A stretch of 64,000 nt of DNA from assembly GCA_007922225.1 (NCBI GenBank), contig ML679961.1, positions 4,603,295 to 4,667,294 of the forward strand. Direction: 5' to 3'. Both the position numbers and the translations under genes were made by a program. Below, in pieces: positions 1 through 11,461 of the stretch (its first letter is position 1; each line of letters begins with the position of its first letter). The DNA is from Emydura subglobosa (taxonomy: Eukaryota; Chordata; Testudines; Chelidae). Below the pieces are notes generated by a model. That model saw only the letters and a program-made list of their open reading frames with translations, made no database searches and was not told where the DNA came from.

Positions 1-313
1 TAGAGATAACTAAGATTTTTACTTACATAATGTCAGTTTTTGCAGTATTCATAGCACTGTACTTGCTCCAGCAAGTAAGGGAAGGCCAGTCACTGGAATA
101 ACCATATCTATTTATTTTAGTTTAAAATGCCAAGTTTACGTGTTCCACCACAGTGAGAGGGCCTACTTAGGGAGCTGTCAGCTGATAACATTACACTTTT
201 ATTTTCTAACTATTTCATCAACTCTGTCTCTTGAGATAGCGAGTAATAGGACAAAAGGATTTTGTGGAAAGTCAAAGTAGAAGTAACGGAGGTTTGAAAA
301 ACGAAGATACAGC
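1..313. other. No recognised feature
   Basis: Ordinary AT-leaning sequence. I see no repeat family, splice-like exon or RNA gene that can be supported. Confidence 0.4.
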
Positions 314-846
314 AGAATCATAGGATCATAGAAGCTTAGGGTTGGAAGGGACTTCAGGAGGTCATCTAATCCAACCCCCTGCTCAAAGCAGGACCAACCC
401 CAACTAAACCATCCCAGCCAGGCCTTTATCAAGCCGGGCCTTAAAAACCTCTAAAGATGGAGATTCCACCACCTCCCTAGGTAACCCATTCCAGTGCTTC
501 ACCACCCTCCTAGTGACAAAGTTCGTCCTAATATCCAACCTAGACCTCCTCCACTGCAACTGAAAACCATTGCTCCTTGTTCTGTCATCTGCCACCACCG
601 AGAACAGCCTAGCTCCATCCTCCCTGGAGCCCTCTTTCAGGTAGTTGAAGGCTGCTATCAAATCCCCCCTCATTCTTCTCTTCTGCAGACTAAACAAGCC
701 TAGTTCCCTCAGCCTCTTCTCATAAAGCATGTGCTCCAGCCCCCTCATCATTTTTGTTGCCTGCCACTGGATTCTCTCCAATTTGTCTACATTCTTCTTG
801 TAGTGGGGGGCCAAAAACTGGACACAGTACTCCAAATGACACCACA
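314..846 (-). mobile_element. CR1 LINE, 5'-truncated 3' fragment
   Basis: A chicken-repeat-1 non-LTR retrotransposon reading on the minus strand. Its 3' end lies at the low coordinate and carries the short terminal repeat typical of CR1 (GATTCTATGATTC-like, seen reversed at 314-330). The high-coordinate limit near 846 is the 5' truncation expected from incomplete reverse transcription. The element holds the last part of ORF2 (next entry) and the short 3' UTR. It belongs to the same CR1 subfamily as the copies at 36.6-37.1 and 37.2-37.5 kb, which read in the opposite direction. It is dead because it lacks the endonuclease and the RT catalytic core. Confidence 0.92.
404..846 (-). pseudogene. 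CR1 ORF2 C-terminal fragment (RT thumb and tail)
   Basis: Open on the minus strand from the truncation point to the natural stop region near 404, about 147 residues of element-derived protein. It starts at the conserved HLEYCVQF segment after the RT palm, passes a [17 protein letters not shown] helix, then [13 protein letters not shown] and RTRSNGFQL, and ends with [10 protein letters not shown] and the C-terminal helix. This is the CR1 RT thumb and connection region. The catalytic FADD box and everything upstream are absent. The reading frame runs on past 846 into flanking DNA, so the apparent start methionine near 895 is not from the element. The uninterrupted frame suggests a fairly young copy. 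Confidence 0.9.
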
Positions 847-2809
847 ATACTTCAAGTGAGAAGAGCGTTAGTGATGACAAACACAGCCTGTACAACCAGG
901 GACCCAGAGAGAGCCAGAGAGGCCATTTGACTCCTAATGACTTTCACAATTCACACTGGAAATCCTGAAACTAAAACTACTAACGCTAATTCCACAAGTG
1001 ACAATATTCTTCCCCGCACCTTTGGAAGGAAGCAGCGGCTCAAGGTGAATAACTTTACAGGGAGTGGCCAAAGATGGGGATTAGTTGTCATGGTAGCCAC
1101 TGTGAGCTGAACAGAACAGGTTTTTAAATACAGTGCAGTGAGTACTTCAGTGCTTCACTTTTCTGAAAAACTCCATGAGGCCCAAGGCCTGGAACTGGAT
1201 CCATTCATCGTTTAAACTGCCCCAACTGGTGGGGGTTGGGAGAGAGGGAGGGATGTGTATGGCCACAGAAATCTTCATCACTAAGGGATCCAACTGCAGG
1301 ACCAGGACCTTAGTTTGCCTACAATGCAGTTATTAATGCACACAGTGCTGTGTTTTCAGTGGAATTATTTAGATGTTAAAATGCAGAACATTTCTTTGTA
1401 TTGGTTTTTAGCAGTTTGAGGCCAAAAAATTAATGGTTTACCATTTTTCAGCGAAAAGTCCAAATCTTCCATAGACAAACCCCCTATTTTGTGAGCCATT
1501 CTACCTATAGGGATCCTTTCAACAAAACAGTGATGGTTCCTGCCACAAGACCCTTCCAGTGTAAATGAGACGATATACATAGCGATGACAACAAACAATG
1601 GCTGGAGAGGTGACATGAGAGAACAAAGCTCAAAGCAACGAACAATCAAATAACATGGTACCGCTATGCATGAGTCTTTTAAATTCCTTTTTACGCTTGG
1701 TTTAATATACGAAGACTGGAAGCTGGTGTTGGGTATGGAAGCTGCTCTGTCACACAAACTTGGGTTCCCATTGGCAGGCAAAGGCTGCATCAAGATAAAT
1801 CAACAAAGGAACTGATGTGCTTCTAATGTCATATGTGCAGTCCGGCTTTCCAACCAAAGTTACCCATCAGGCACGCGATGGCTGTGCATTCAGCGGAGAA
1901 AGTTAATTTCAAACTGCCACGGGGTGTGGTCTCAAGAAGGAATGGAACGGACTAGGAACATAATTTGTGCATGGCAATTTGCTATTGAAAGTGATGCTCT
2001 GAGGCTTTTCCTTGGTATATGGAAGAAGCGGAATTTGTTACTATATTTGTCAATGAGCCATGAGAAGCAGTGACTGTAGCCCAGCAACGTGTGTGAGGGT
2101 CGATTTACAACGGGTGGGTAGGGTGACAGAATCGAAGACCTTGCACAGGAATGCAGGGCTCGTCTAGACAGAGGTAGGTGTGTGGCCAGCTGGGGTGTAA
2201 GTCTGCCGCGCACTAGCATGCACTCACTGGCCGTGTGGACTCTGCTACCGTGCACGAGAAGTTCCCTGGTGAGCTTTGACCGGCTGCTGTTTCAGCTCTA
2301 AAAAGGGAGGCGGTGGCAGCGGTGGTGGTGGTGATCTCTTTACCCAGAAGGAGCTAAGAGAGTGATGATTCTGGAGGGAAAGCTGAGCCCGAGAAGAAAA
2401 TCAACAGAGCTGGCAGGTCCCTCTCCATGATACGCAGGGAGTTAGAGATTACTCACAGCACCTCACTACAAAACCTCCATGCAGGGTGTGACGTTGGCAG
2501 GCAGGTGCCAGCTTATGCCAAGGCCCCTAGGCGTCACCGACCCCTGACAAATGCATAGGTGGAAACCAGTGTGTTAGCATTGTTCCAATAGATGTTAAGT
2601 GGCTAAGACGGTGTCTAGTGTTTAGACTTTACGAAAGGCTTGTAGGATGCTGCATTCACGATGTCAGTAGCCCAGGCTGTCAAGTGACATGGAGTGTTTG
2701 CACTGGAAACCGCTGTGACGGTGTAACTCACCAGCCAGGAAAGAAGCACTGAGTAATGTAAAGGGCTGGTCCTGCACGCAAGAAGGCCTATTGAAACCAA
2801 GTGAGCAAT
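847..2809. other. No recognised feature
   Basis: No family I can name. There is a short GGT/GGC-rich stretch at 2307-2335. A minus-strand open frame at 1365-1793 (142 codons) has no recognisable motif and unremarkable composition, so I do not call it a gene. If the LTR that ends at 3540 is longer than I call it, it could begin at 2487, where a CAGGG precedes TGTGAC. Confidence 0.35.
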
Positions 2810-3540
2810 TGTGAAACATCAAAAGACAAGAACTTTGATGACTGCCCCCTCACTCCACCCATGAGCAGGGGGCAAACACTTGTCCAATCAGTTTGAATTC
2901 TGGGGAAAGAGGATACAAATCCCTGAGTAGAAGGAACCGTATCACTGTGCTACTTGGAATTTGAAGAGGGCAATGTTTTTAAGCATAAGCAAGGGACCCC
3001 CACGCTGCTTAGCTTCGGTTAGCGCTATTGGACATAAAAAACTTGCATACGGCAGCAGCTTCTATTACTTTTTGGAACCTAAGACTAACTCATTTGTGTG
3101 TGTGGGGGGGGGGGTGGTTACCTGCTTTAACCTTGTAAATAACTCAATTCTTTTTCTTAGTTAATACGTCTTTAGATAATTTACTATAGGATTGGCTACA
3201 AGCGTCTTTGGTGTGAGATACAAGGTACAATTGATCTGGGGTAAATGACTGGTCCATCGGGACTGGGAGTAACCTGAATATTGCTGTGATTTTTAGAGTA
3301 AAGGGCCATCTGGCACAAAGGCAAGCTTTCCTGGGTGGCAAGTTCGACCCGAGTGCCCAAAGGGACCATCCGTGACTCCATAGAAAGGCTGTTCTAGTGC
3401 TTGAAGAGTCCATACTCGACGCTTGGTTGGTGAAATCTAATTGTATAACACACAACCAATTTGGGGTTCATGCCCTGCTTCTTAACAGCCCTCCCTGAGG
3501 TTGGCACACTCAGTCACGAGCCATTCCAGACAGCGTGACA
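2810..3540 (+). mobile_element. Probable solo LTR (endogenous retrovirus or Gypsy type)
   Basis: The segment ends in GTGACA at 3540 and begins TGTGA at the chosen start, fitting the TG...CA rule of LTRs. It contains a CCAAT box at about 2883 followed by a weak TATA-like GGATACAAAT at about 2910, as in a U3 promoter on the plus strand, then a long downstream region that would be R-U5. I recognise its 3' half as a turtle LTR-like repeat, from memory. The 3' end is better supported than the 5' end: an alternative start at 2487 has a near-matching flank (CAGGG, against CAGGA after 3540). No gag, pol or env coding lies next to it, so it is a solo LTR or an orphan fragment. Confidence 0.5.
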
Positions 3541-4652
3541 CAGGATTTAGGTAACATCTTGCAATAGCCTCTCTGTCCAGGGGTGATTTGCACACTACTA
3601 CGAGATGCACCCCCGGGATGAAGAAGACTAGATTTCAAGCTAGCTGAATGAGTCACTATGAGTATTTCTTGCAATAGTTATAGCTCTTTTCCTGGGTTTA
3701 TGAAACATTTGCAGGCTGATCCCAATTTCTACAAGCACAGTCATCATTCCTAAGAAATTGCCAAAGAGTTTGTAGGTACAAATTGCAGCCTTGGGAGTAT
3801 TGCAAACTCTTCACTGTGCCTATTCATTTTGCTGTGTGTGATGGGTCATATGGCCCCATTTCTGCCCTCTGACATGACGACAAACTTTCTGAGAACAATG
3901 AACTCCAACTGCAAGTACCACACTTAGGTCTGAATTTTTACAGGATTCATTCTTCATGCTAATATGTGTGAGGATTTTGTAATTCACAAATATTCTAATG
4001 AACAAAGCAGAGATCATCTAAATATTCACCAACAACAAATGTCACCACATGAATAACTTTGGAACAAAGTTGACACCTCTATGTGCTAAGACACCCGCAC
4101 AACTTTGTTTGCTTTATTTGACCAGCTCATGCAATGATCTGATTTTAGATAATCAAAAAAAGAACCACTGAATTTGTATAATTTATGTTCTTTCAAAACG
4201 ATCTCCTCCACTGCTTATGTTTTATGCTTCCATACTTTATATTTTGGCAATAGCATTTTCATAACAGACGTATATTGTATAAAATAACAACAAATCGTTT
4301 CATTCTAACTTCCCTCGTGACGAGACTAGCCAAACAAGTTAAAAATCAGTATTACATCACCCAGTTCTCCACTGTCCTGTGCCCATGCAGTTATTTATAC
4401 CAGGGCAAAGTGATTGCAAAACAGGTGTCCCATTCTGATGTAAAAGCATTCTATACCCAATTTGCCTTGGTGGAAATGACTACACAAGAGTGCAATGGAG
4501 ATTCAAGACCATAATTTCATATCCTATTTGCAAGTGTTGCCATCATGCTGAAAAAGGAAGGCTATGAAATGTGGTGAGCAACTCAGAACTTTACATGCAA
4601 AAAACTCAAGGCACATCTGAATGCTATTGTTCTTTTTATGATTGTTGGGTGT
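3541..4652. other. No recognised feature
   Basis: AT-rich, no supported gene or repeat. Several short open frames (for example 4275-4514 plus strand) lack any family motif. Confidence 0.35.
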
Positions 4653-5070
4653 TATTATTCATTATTTGTATTACCATAGCACGTAGGAGCTCTAATCACA
4701 GACCAGGACCCCACTGTGCTAGGGGCTGTACAAACATGGAATGAAAAGACGGTCCTGGCTCCCAGGAGCTTACAATCTAAGTATAAGAAAAGAGACAACA
4801 GATGGATACAGCCAGGCCAACAGAGGAGCACAAGGGAACAAAAGCATGAGAGGCATGATGGGATAAAACATGAAGGTGTCTGTTTGAAAATGTAACACAC
4901 GGGCGATGGAGTATGGTATCAAGGGCTGATCAGAAGAGGGAGTTGATAGCTCTGTGGTGAATGAGAGATGATAGTTAGGATGTGGATAGACCATATAAGG
5001 CCTTAAGTGAAGACAAGCAGCTTGTGTTTGACACGCTAGAGAAGGGGGAACCACTAGAGGGTACAATGGT
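4653..5070 (-). mobile_element. L2-type LINE, 3' fragment
   Basis: Read on the minus strand, this ends in the characteristic L2-like 3' UTR: TTGTAAGCTCCTGGG, then a segment with TGTACAGCCCCTAGCA and an AT-rich tail of TAAT units at 4653-4680. Upstream of the tail the minus strand has the L2 C-terminal protein region (KHKLLVFT near the 5' limit, then FQTDTFMFYP). It is the same family as the copies at 6.4-7.8, 9.0-9.3, 23.3, 51.3, 53.9 and 61.3 kb. The element is truncated and carries stops. Confidence 0.75.
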
Positions 5071-5299
5071 TTCCAACACTGCCAGTGTCAGCTGTGAGAC
5101 ATTCTAGCAAAATAGCCACGGTTGGCTTAGTAATGACAATTTGTTACTTAAACAACCTTGTTTCTGTATGTTGTTTAGTAACTTTCAGCCCAATGGGATG
5201 AAGAACAGGAGCACAGTTTATGCTTAAGACACATGGCTAGAGGTGCTGATCATGGCACAGAGTGGGGGTGAGCCTAACTGAGAATCTAGCTGTAAAAAA
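5071..5299. other. No recognised feature
   Basis: Short spacer between the L2 and CR1 fragments; nothing supported. Confidence 0.35.
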
Positions 5300-5678
5300 G
5301 GAAGGAACTGGGTATGTTTAGTCCACAAAAGAGGAGATTAAGGGGGGCATGAGAGTGGTTTTCAAACTTCAAAGGCTGCCGTAAAAAAAGATGGAGAAAA
5401 GTTGTTTTTTCTTGCCACAGAGGACAGGACAAGAGGCCATGGATTTAAACTACACCACAGCAGGTTTAGATTAAACAACAGGAAAAACTTCCTAACTGTA
5501 AGAACAGCGGGAACAGAGTGCCTAGGGAGGTTGTGGAAGCTCCTTCACTAGAGATTTTCAAAAGGAGGCTGGATAGCCATCTGTCTTGGATGGTTCAGAC
5601 CCAACAAATCCGGCATCTTGGCAGGGGGTTAGACTATCTGACCTTTGCGGTCCCTTCGAACCCTATGGTTCTATGAAA
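5300..5678 (+). mobile_element. CR1 LINE 3' fragment
   Basis: Plus-strand CR1 tail. Translated pieces correspond to the end of ORF2 (ATEDRTRGHGFKLHHSRFRL-like, then VPREVVEAPSLEIFKRRLD-like), followed by the 3' UTR with the conserved GGTCCCTTCGAACCCTATGG and a terminal GGTTCTATGAAAATG. Frameshifts are present. It is a different subfamily from the copy at 314-846, judging by the wording of its 3' UTR. Confidence 0.85.
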
Positions 5679-5689
5679 ATGAGTTACTG

Positions 5690-6355
5690 ACATTAAGTGC
5701 TTCGCCACTGAAAGGAAATAGCGCTAAATAACTAGAAGAACAAGTTCAGTGGGGAGAGGTGGTCTTGGCAATGAGTCTGATCGAATTGGGGTATTTTGCC
5801 ATTCCATCTCCAGCTTCCAGGGCCTGCATGATGCAGGAGACCCGGTCCGCCTTCCTGAGCCCAGATGATCCCCAAGAATTCCCAAGGGAAGGGTGGGCTG
5901 GGAAGGGGCACCATGGGGTTAAGATGTTGCTGTTTCTAAATGATCTGTTCTCTTTTTGTGCTTTATATGATTAAGTAAAAGAGCAATGGTGTCAGAGTTG
6001 TGCAAAGTGCCTGTGTGTATTATATACCTCACAGCTATTGTGAGCCTCGTGAGAGAGTTCAGCTGCAAACCAACTGCGCACCCAGTGGGGAGGACTTGCT
6101 AGGGACGGTGTGTTTAAATGCAGGTGAGTCGAAAGTGTACCCACTGCAACCAGAAGGGATAGGCAGCCACACAGCATGTTGCAGTTCTCAGAGGGCGTGT
6201 TATAGTTCAGGTATTCACTCTGCGTGTCTGCCTAGGAACTCCAAGTTTGGGGTAGTGGCTTAAAACACTCAGAGATGCTGGGACCCAGAGGCTTAGATTC
6301 CCCTGAGAGCAGTCTGGTGGGAGGCCAGCAGGGGACGCCCGATCAGATCTGTGAC
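5690..6355 (+). mobile_element. LTR-like repeat, probable solo LTR, limits uncertain
   Basis: The block ends in GATCTGTGAC at about 6354, resembling the GTGACA end of turtle LTRs with the last base altered. It has a polyadenylation-like AAGTAAAAG near 5976, consistent with an R region on the plus strand. I remember its second half as part of a widespread turtle repeat. I cannot define the 5' end; it probably abuts the CR1 tail ending at 5678. No target duplication was found. Confidence 0.4.
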
Positions 6356-6367
6356 GGGGCCAGAGCA

Positions 6368-6911
6368 CATACTTCATCCGCAAACCCAAATTCCACAACC
6401 GTCCCTATGCTGACGATTCACAGATCTACGGCTCTGCTCCAGACCTGTCTCCTTCTGTCCAAACTCAAATCTCAGCCTGTCTCTTGGACATCTCCTCATG
6501 GATATCTTGCCATCAGCTCAAGCTCAACACAGAGCTCTTACTCTTCTCCCCAACCCCTCCGTACACTAGCTTTTTTCTTGATCATGGTGGACACCACCAT
6601 CATCTGCCCATGACACAGGCCCGTAACGTGTGTCATCTCCAACCCAGACCTCTCTCTAGCCCCTCACATCCAGGGTATGTCTAAATCTTGCAATTCCTGC
6701 TCCGTAACTTCTCTGAGATACGGCCTTTCCTATCCATCCACACAGCTGAAACTCTCATCCGGTCTCTCATCAGCATGAGTTTCAATCACTGCATTATCCT
6801 TCTCCCGAGTCTTGACAAATGCATCTTGCCCTGCTCGGCTACATTGAGGCACAGATCATTTTCCTAGTCTGTTGCTCTGACGGTTTTAGCCCTCACTTTG
6901 CATCCCTCCAC
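6368..6911 (+). mobile_element. L2 LINE, RT to C-terminal part (first segment)
   Basis: Plus-strand L2 reverse-transcriptase region. The catalytic box YADDSQIY is encoded from 6406, followed by a CLLDISSWIS...LKLNTELLLFSPT segment, which is the helix after the palm in L2 RTs (consensus order: YADDT, then W and a KLN-TE-LL motif). Downstream decay introduces stops and frameshifts, but the nucleotide sequence remains L2-like through the segment ending CCCTCCACTGG at 6911, where an unrelated insert begins. The endonuclease domain and 5' half of RT are missing. Confidence 0.8.
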
Positions 6912-7320
6912 TGGATCAGGGCTGGATGAATTCTCCTGTGGGCCCGGGGATATTGGATTTTGTGGGGGCCCCCCCCATATACAAGCCTTTTCCCCTGATT
7001 TAAAACAAAACTATCACAATTATGGCATCGAGGCTATTACCTCTATACTGAACTTGCTTTTTCAGTATGGGAGAGGGCGGGTGGGGGGGGGAAGGAGTGG
7101 GGCTGGGAGGTGGGAGCGGCCGCCGCGCAGCACTGCTTGGGGCCGGGAGGGGCTCCTGGCCCGGGCGTTGGGCCCATGTCACGTGGGAGAGGGATGGGAG
7201 GAGAAGGAGCGGGGATTTACTTTTGTGGAGGCCCCCTTAGCCTGAGGGCCTGGACCGCAGCCCCTAAAGCCCCTGTGTTAATGCAGCCCTGCCTCCAGCA
7301 GCATAAGCTACTTGTCTTTT
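6912..7320 (+). repeat. GC-rich insert splitting the L2 element
   Basis: Sequence unrelated to L2 that separates its two halves. It begins with a GGGCTGGATGAATTCTCCTG-like stretch, has a run of C at 6968-6975, an AT-rich middle, and a strongly G-rich part at 7070-7200 (GGGTGGGGGGGGAAGG and similar). L2 resumes shortly after. Probably a repeat of unknown class inserted after the L2. Exact ends and any target duplication are unclear, and the strand is arbitrary. Confidence 0.45.
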
Positions 7321-7803
7321 CTTTCAAGGTTTTTCCCTACCCTCCCTCTCCTTCACACCTGGAACCTTGACTCCTGCTCTCGTCCCATGATGCCAGACTC
7401 CACTGTCCGTTTGTTAAGTGTTTGTACAAGCACCTTTGTGCTCCCCCCCTCCCCCCGCCTCTCCCACTTGGGAAGAGCTCCTCATAAACATCCGCGCAGC
7501 TCCTCCATTATCCACCTACAAGTCCCTCCGTAAAACTCCCCTTTGCTCTGATGGCCACACAAAAAGGTGACAATGGTTAGACGGCTGCTGCGCAGACCCC
7601 ACCGCCTGTCGTGCTGAGCAATATTGTCTCATTGTTTCCTGCTGCTCCCCCCATCTGTCTGTGTCCACTTCTTGTCTTTTACTTCAATTGTAAGCCCTTT
7701 GGGGCAGGGCCTGTCTTTTTGTTCTGTGTGGTGCAAAGCCTAGCACGCAGGGGGTCCTGGGTTATGATTCGGGCTCCTAGGCATTACGGTAAAACAAATA
7801 ACA
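7321..7803 (+). mobile_element. L2 LINE, C-terminus and 3' UTR (second segment)
   Basis: Continuation of the L2 at 6368-6911. The segment with CATGATGCCAGACTCCACTG, then CAAGCACCTTTGTGCTCCCC, is the C-terminal part of L2 ORF2. The 3' UTR follows with TTGTAAGCCCTTTGGGGCAG, then TGTCTTTTTGTTCTGTG, the CTAGCAC block and GGGCTCCTAGGCATTACGGT, ending in a TAA-type tail at 7795-7805. The 3' end is complete. Confidence 0.82.
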
Positions 7804-9024
7804 TTAACAGCAGCAAAACAGCCATCCTGTTCTGGCTCTGCACAGGCCCGCACCCATCAGTTTAGTCTGCAATGGCTCTGCACTCCCAAGAGAGGGCAGG
7901 GAGTCCTGACAAAGATTGGTGCCGCACCCATGCACTTCAGGATGCAGTGTATCTAGATAGCATTCTGTCCACGGAGCCAGATTCAGACAGTGGTGAATCC
8001 TCTGACCCAGGACTGACCCTCCCCCCCCAGAGCTGAGAACGCTTCTGAATATGGAGTGCGGATCCTTTCCCGGGCCTCCAAACATCCCCAGATTCTCTTT
8101 CAGGGAGCCATAGTGGATGCTCAAGTTAATTTACTAGAAACCAATTTGCGTATTCAGAGCAATACTTTTTAATCTGAGCATCTGTGATGTCAATTTTCCT
8201 TAAATGGTTGTTTTCAAGAAGAGTTCAACATTTCACCTGCGGGACAGACATTTTCACTAGTAGGCCTTTTGCTCCTTTCCCTTTTGGATATTACAACACA
8301 GACAACATTTCTTCTGCATGCTCACGGATCGACACCAGTATTCTTTCTTCCCCTCAATAGAACCGTGGAACATTTCTGGCTAAGTCTACCTCCTAACCTG
8401 CAAAGCCTTGTAACTTACACATTTTGCAAGGAAGTTGCCTGACAGCCTAAGGGAGTGAGGGAAAATACAATTCTCCACATGCCACTGAAGCATTCTGACG
8501 CTGGCAAATTGTTAATGCACATAAAAAATTGCAAACTTTGCACTTGGATCCCATTCTAAGCTGTCTTCGGTTTTTGCCAACTGTGCATTAGGTTTCAAAA
8601 TGTTTTATGGATTCATAAAAGAAACTGCAATCCCATAACAGTGCTGTAAAACAAAAGAGAAACACTACCACACAGTGTCTTGTAGTCACGTAACCACATC
8701 ATGCTGCAAGTTGAATGGGTTTATTGTGTACAGAACGGCTACCCACCAGAGCTAAGGTTCATAAACCAGCCCATTTGTTTTAAAAGTTCATACACAGGAT
8801 ATGAAGAAATGAAAGAATGAAACAGCAACTCAAGGTACATGAAACCCCAAGAAGCTTGTTTTCAACTTGATGCAGTGAAAGGGTTTTCTCATACCTCTCT
8901 CGCCTTTCTTCTCTCTCTAAGGGACCCAGCAGTTACCAAAGATCGATTCTACACTGAGATCCCCTCCAAATAAAATCGAAGAGAACTCCTGCTGGAGCTG
9001 ACCTCCGTAGACTATCATCACACA
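7804..9024. other. No recognised feature
   Basis: No family or gene that I can support. AT content rises after 8130. Confidence 0.35.
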
Positions 9025-9330
9025 TATCTGGAGTCTTTATATCTCACTGCTCCCCACCCAGCTCTCTGCAAATTGCTGCTGGTAAAATCAGCCTCCTGCC
9101 CGGCCGGCCAGGCTATACTGCCTCCTGTCCTCAAATCACTGCACAGCTCCTGAATTTTTTTTGTCACTTCAGATTGAAGCTCAGTGCTCTATAATCCAAG
9201 TCCCTACACAATCTCATTGCTATTTATATTGCCACCAACTCTTCCTACTTTGCTTCTTCTAACATGTGTCTAAACGTGGCACTTTTTTACCCACATTTCT
9301 GCAAGCACCGCTCTTCTCTCTTCCTTATTC
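9025..9330 (+). mobile_element. L2 LINE fragment (ORF2 C-terminal region)
   Basis: Plus-strand fragment with the conserved L2 ORF2 block that follows the RT: a CTCAAATCACTGCACAGCTCC segment, then AATCCAAGTCCCTACACAAT and the run into TTACCCACATTTCTGCAAGC. Reading frames are broken. The L2 3' tail is absent; the fragment ends where a minus-strand CR1 begins at 9335. Confidence 0.6.
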
Positions 9331-9334
9331 CTAG

Positions 9335-9460
9335 ACATTAAGGCCAGAAAGGACCACTATGATTTTCCAGTCTGACCTCCTGCACAGCGTGGGATGTAGA
9401 ATTTCATCCAGTGGTTCCTGCAACGAGCCCCAGACCTTGTTCTTGAGCACTCGTAACTCA
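9335..9460 (-). mobile_element. CR1 3' end, interrupted at 9461
   Basis: Minus-strand CR1 3' UTR: TAAGGCCAGAAAGGACCACT and CAGTCTGACCTCCTGCACAG are subfamily hallmarks, also seen at 11.5 and 23.4 kb. The CR1 sequence stops at 9460 and picks up again at 10226, so the intervening 765 bp is an insertion. Confidence 0.75.
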
Positions 9461-10225
9461 TGTCGGGAGGCGACATTGCAAGCATGTGTAGCTTGCATCC
9501 ACTTGTGTTCACTTCCTCGGCCCTGCAATGGCCTGTCTCTCCCTGGGTCTTCTACAGCCTGGTCCTCTGGCCACATCACATAAAAGTTCACTCCACTTCT
9601 GAGGTAATAAAAGGTGCAACTGAAAAGTCCAAAACTAATACCCAAACTAATAGCTCTTCGCCCCTCTCAGACTCCACTGAAGTCTTTCCTCTGCTTCTTG
9701 GTTCCAGATGGAGTTTCTTTTTTCTTGTTGCCTCCCCGGCAGGTTTTCTCTTCTGCCTCCCTTCACCAGGGACTCTGGCAGCTTCCTTTAAGGATCTCCC
9801 TGCTCCTGATAAGCAGGGTGACCAGATATCCTGATTTTATAGGGACACTCCTGATATTCAAGGCTTTGTCTCATGCAGGTGCCTATTACCCCCCACCCTC
9901 TGTCCTGATTTTTCACCCTTGCTATCTGGTCACCCTACCTGTAGCCCCTATCTCAGAGCCTACCCCACTCTCTGTGGATCCTCGTGCCTACAGGAGAGTC
10001 CCTCCGCTGTCTCTCCCACAGACTGACTTCCCAGCTCTATTGAAGTAGCCCTTCCTGATTCCCTGCAGCAGAGGTCAGTCATCACAGTTAAATCTCCCTA
10101 CCCCGTTCAGCTGTGGTCACTAATGAGCCCCAAGCTGCTAGCTCTTCGGCGAGGCTGAGGGCTACCTGCTAAGTCACGGGAAGGCCGAGCTCAGCCTGCC
10201 TCAAAGGGCCAACCAACCTGTGACA
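9461..10225. mobile_element. Candidate solo LTR inserted in a CR1
   Basis: The insert runs from TGTCGGG to TGTGACA, giving terminal TGTC/GACA inverted ends as expected for an LTR. It lies exactly where CR1 sequence is interrupted. The flanks (CTCA and GCAT) do not give a clean target duplication, so I hold this loosely. It is itself interrupted by a hAT MITE at 9814-9937, so the order of insertion was CR1, then this element, then hAT. The orientation is undetermined. Confidence 0.45.
9814..9937 (+). mobile_element. hAT-like MITE, about 124 bp
   Basis: Ends are CAGGGTGACCAGATA and TATCTGGTCACCCTA, a near-perfect 14-bp terminal inverted repeat. Three other copies in the window (19574, 47965, 56087) share these ends, and those three have 8-bp flanking duplications of 6-7 matches out of 8, which is the hAT hallmark. 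This copy's flanks no longer match. There is no coding capacity, so transposase must have been supplied in trans. Confidence 0.85.
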
Positions 10226-10405
10226 GCATCTCTTTTAGAAAGGTACCCTGTTTCAATCTGGATACTTCGTTTCCACCACCCTCCCCGGTAAACTGTCCGC
10301 ATGGTTCATGACCCTACCCATTAGAAAACGGCACCTGTCCTCATGTCATTTCAACCTCCGGCCATTGGACACTGTTATGCCATTGTCTGCCACGTGAAGA
10401 ACCCT
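10226..10405 (-). mobile_element. CR1 fragment continuing 9335-9460
   Basis: Resumes the CR1 3' region with GCATCTCTTTTAGAAAGGTA and, later, CGGCCATTGGACACTGTTAT, matching in order the corresponding part of the CR1 at 23.5-23.7 kb. Divergent and non-coding. Confidence 0.6.
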
Positions 10406-11351
10406 GTGAAAGCCTGACAGACCCCTTCTCCCAGGCATCTTTCTGCGGCATGTTTGCTCCTCATCCATGTCATCATCAAACCCTCCCTTATCTGATCTGC
10501 TGCTTCATAGCTCTCGGACTGCATGTTTAGATTCCCGACGGCAGGGACCACAAAGTTCCACATATACAGGTCTGAATCTGCAAAACTCCGAATGAGGAGT
10601 CCTGACTCATCTTCAGTGGAACTATTCATCTGAGTAACAGCTCCTCACACGAGTAAAGACTGGCAGGCTCAGGACTTGTGTTCACAGTGCAATATCATTT
10701 TTGTTAAGGATAAACACAGATAGATTTGCAGTTATGTCTTCATCATTTATTACAACCTCCTCCCAGCTGTCACAAGCAAACTGGGTCACACAATAATCAG
10801 GTGAGCCTATTTAGAAACAATCCAGCAGGATGCACAGCGAGAGTATGGTGCTTCCTTCCTACGAGTAAAATCTGCACTGAATCCAAAACAGCTCAAGCAA
10901 TATTTTGCCATCACAACCCTTCATGCAATAATTATACGGGTTCTATCATATTTAAGTAAACAACTTCCCAAAGCCATCAACACGAATCTAACTTTTTCCA
11001 TTGGTCAAATATAAACAAATGAATATTTTTAAAAGAACCGTTCACTTAGACTACTGTCCTCCAGTGGACTTAAATATAAATTGGTGCTCTCCCAGGATTA
11101 GGCCCATCATAATAGAAAAGCTCATGGCTTCAGAATTTGCACCAGAAAAGAAGCTGATACTTTTCATACTAAACACTGATAATACATGTAAAAGGAAAAA
11201 CTATCATATAGACTCTTCGGGATGCTATTTTGGTGGAGAGACAGGCAATTTCTATGGCACAGAGCCTCTCTCTCATACGGTCTTTTCTAATCTAGAGAGG
11301 TGTGCGTGAGTGTGCTGTTAACATTGAACAAAAGGAAATTAATTTATAATA
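10406..11351. other. No recognised feature
   Basis: Includes an 84-codon minus-strand frame (10375-10629) with no recognisable domain that overlaps the CR1 remnant; I do not call it coding. The rest is AT-rich with nothing supported. Confidence 0.35.
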
Positions 11352-11461
11352 CATAAACATAGAATTGTAAGACTGGAAGGGATCTCGAGAGGTCTCCTAG
11401 TCCAGTCCCCTGCACTTATGACAGGACCAAGCATTATCTAGACTATCCCTGACAGGTGTTT
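11352..11461 (-). mobile_element. Older CR1, 3' terminal piece
   Basis: Minus-strand CR1 3' end with GAATTGTAAGACTGGAAGGG, a different subfamily from the element that follows. It stops abruptly at about 11461 and its 5' continuation is found at 16343-17168. It is therefore the host element into which the 4.9-kb CR1 inserted. Confidence 0.8.

Noticed and set aside
1365..1793. 142-codon open frame on the minus strand
   Set aside because: No domain, signal, repeat or splice context. Length is within chance for 64 kb of six-frame sequence with mixed composition.
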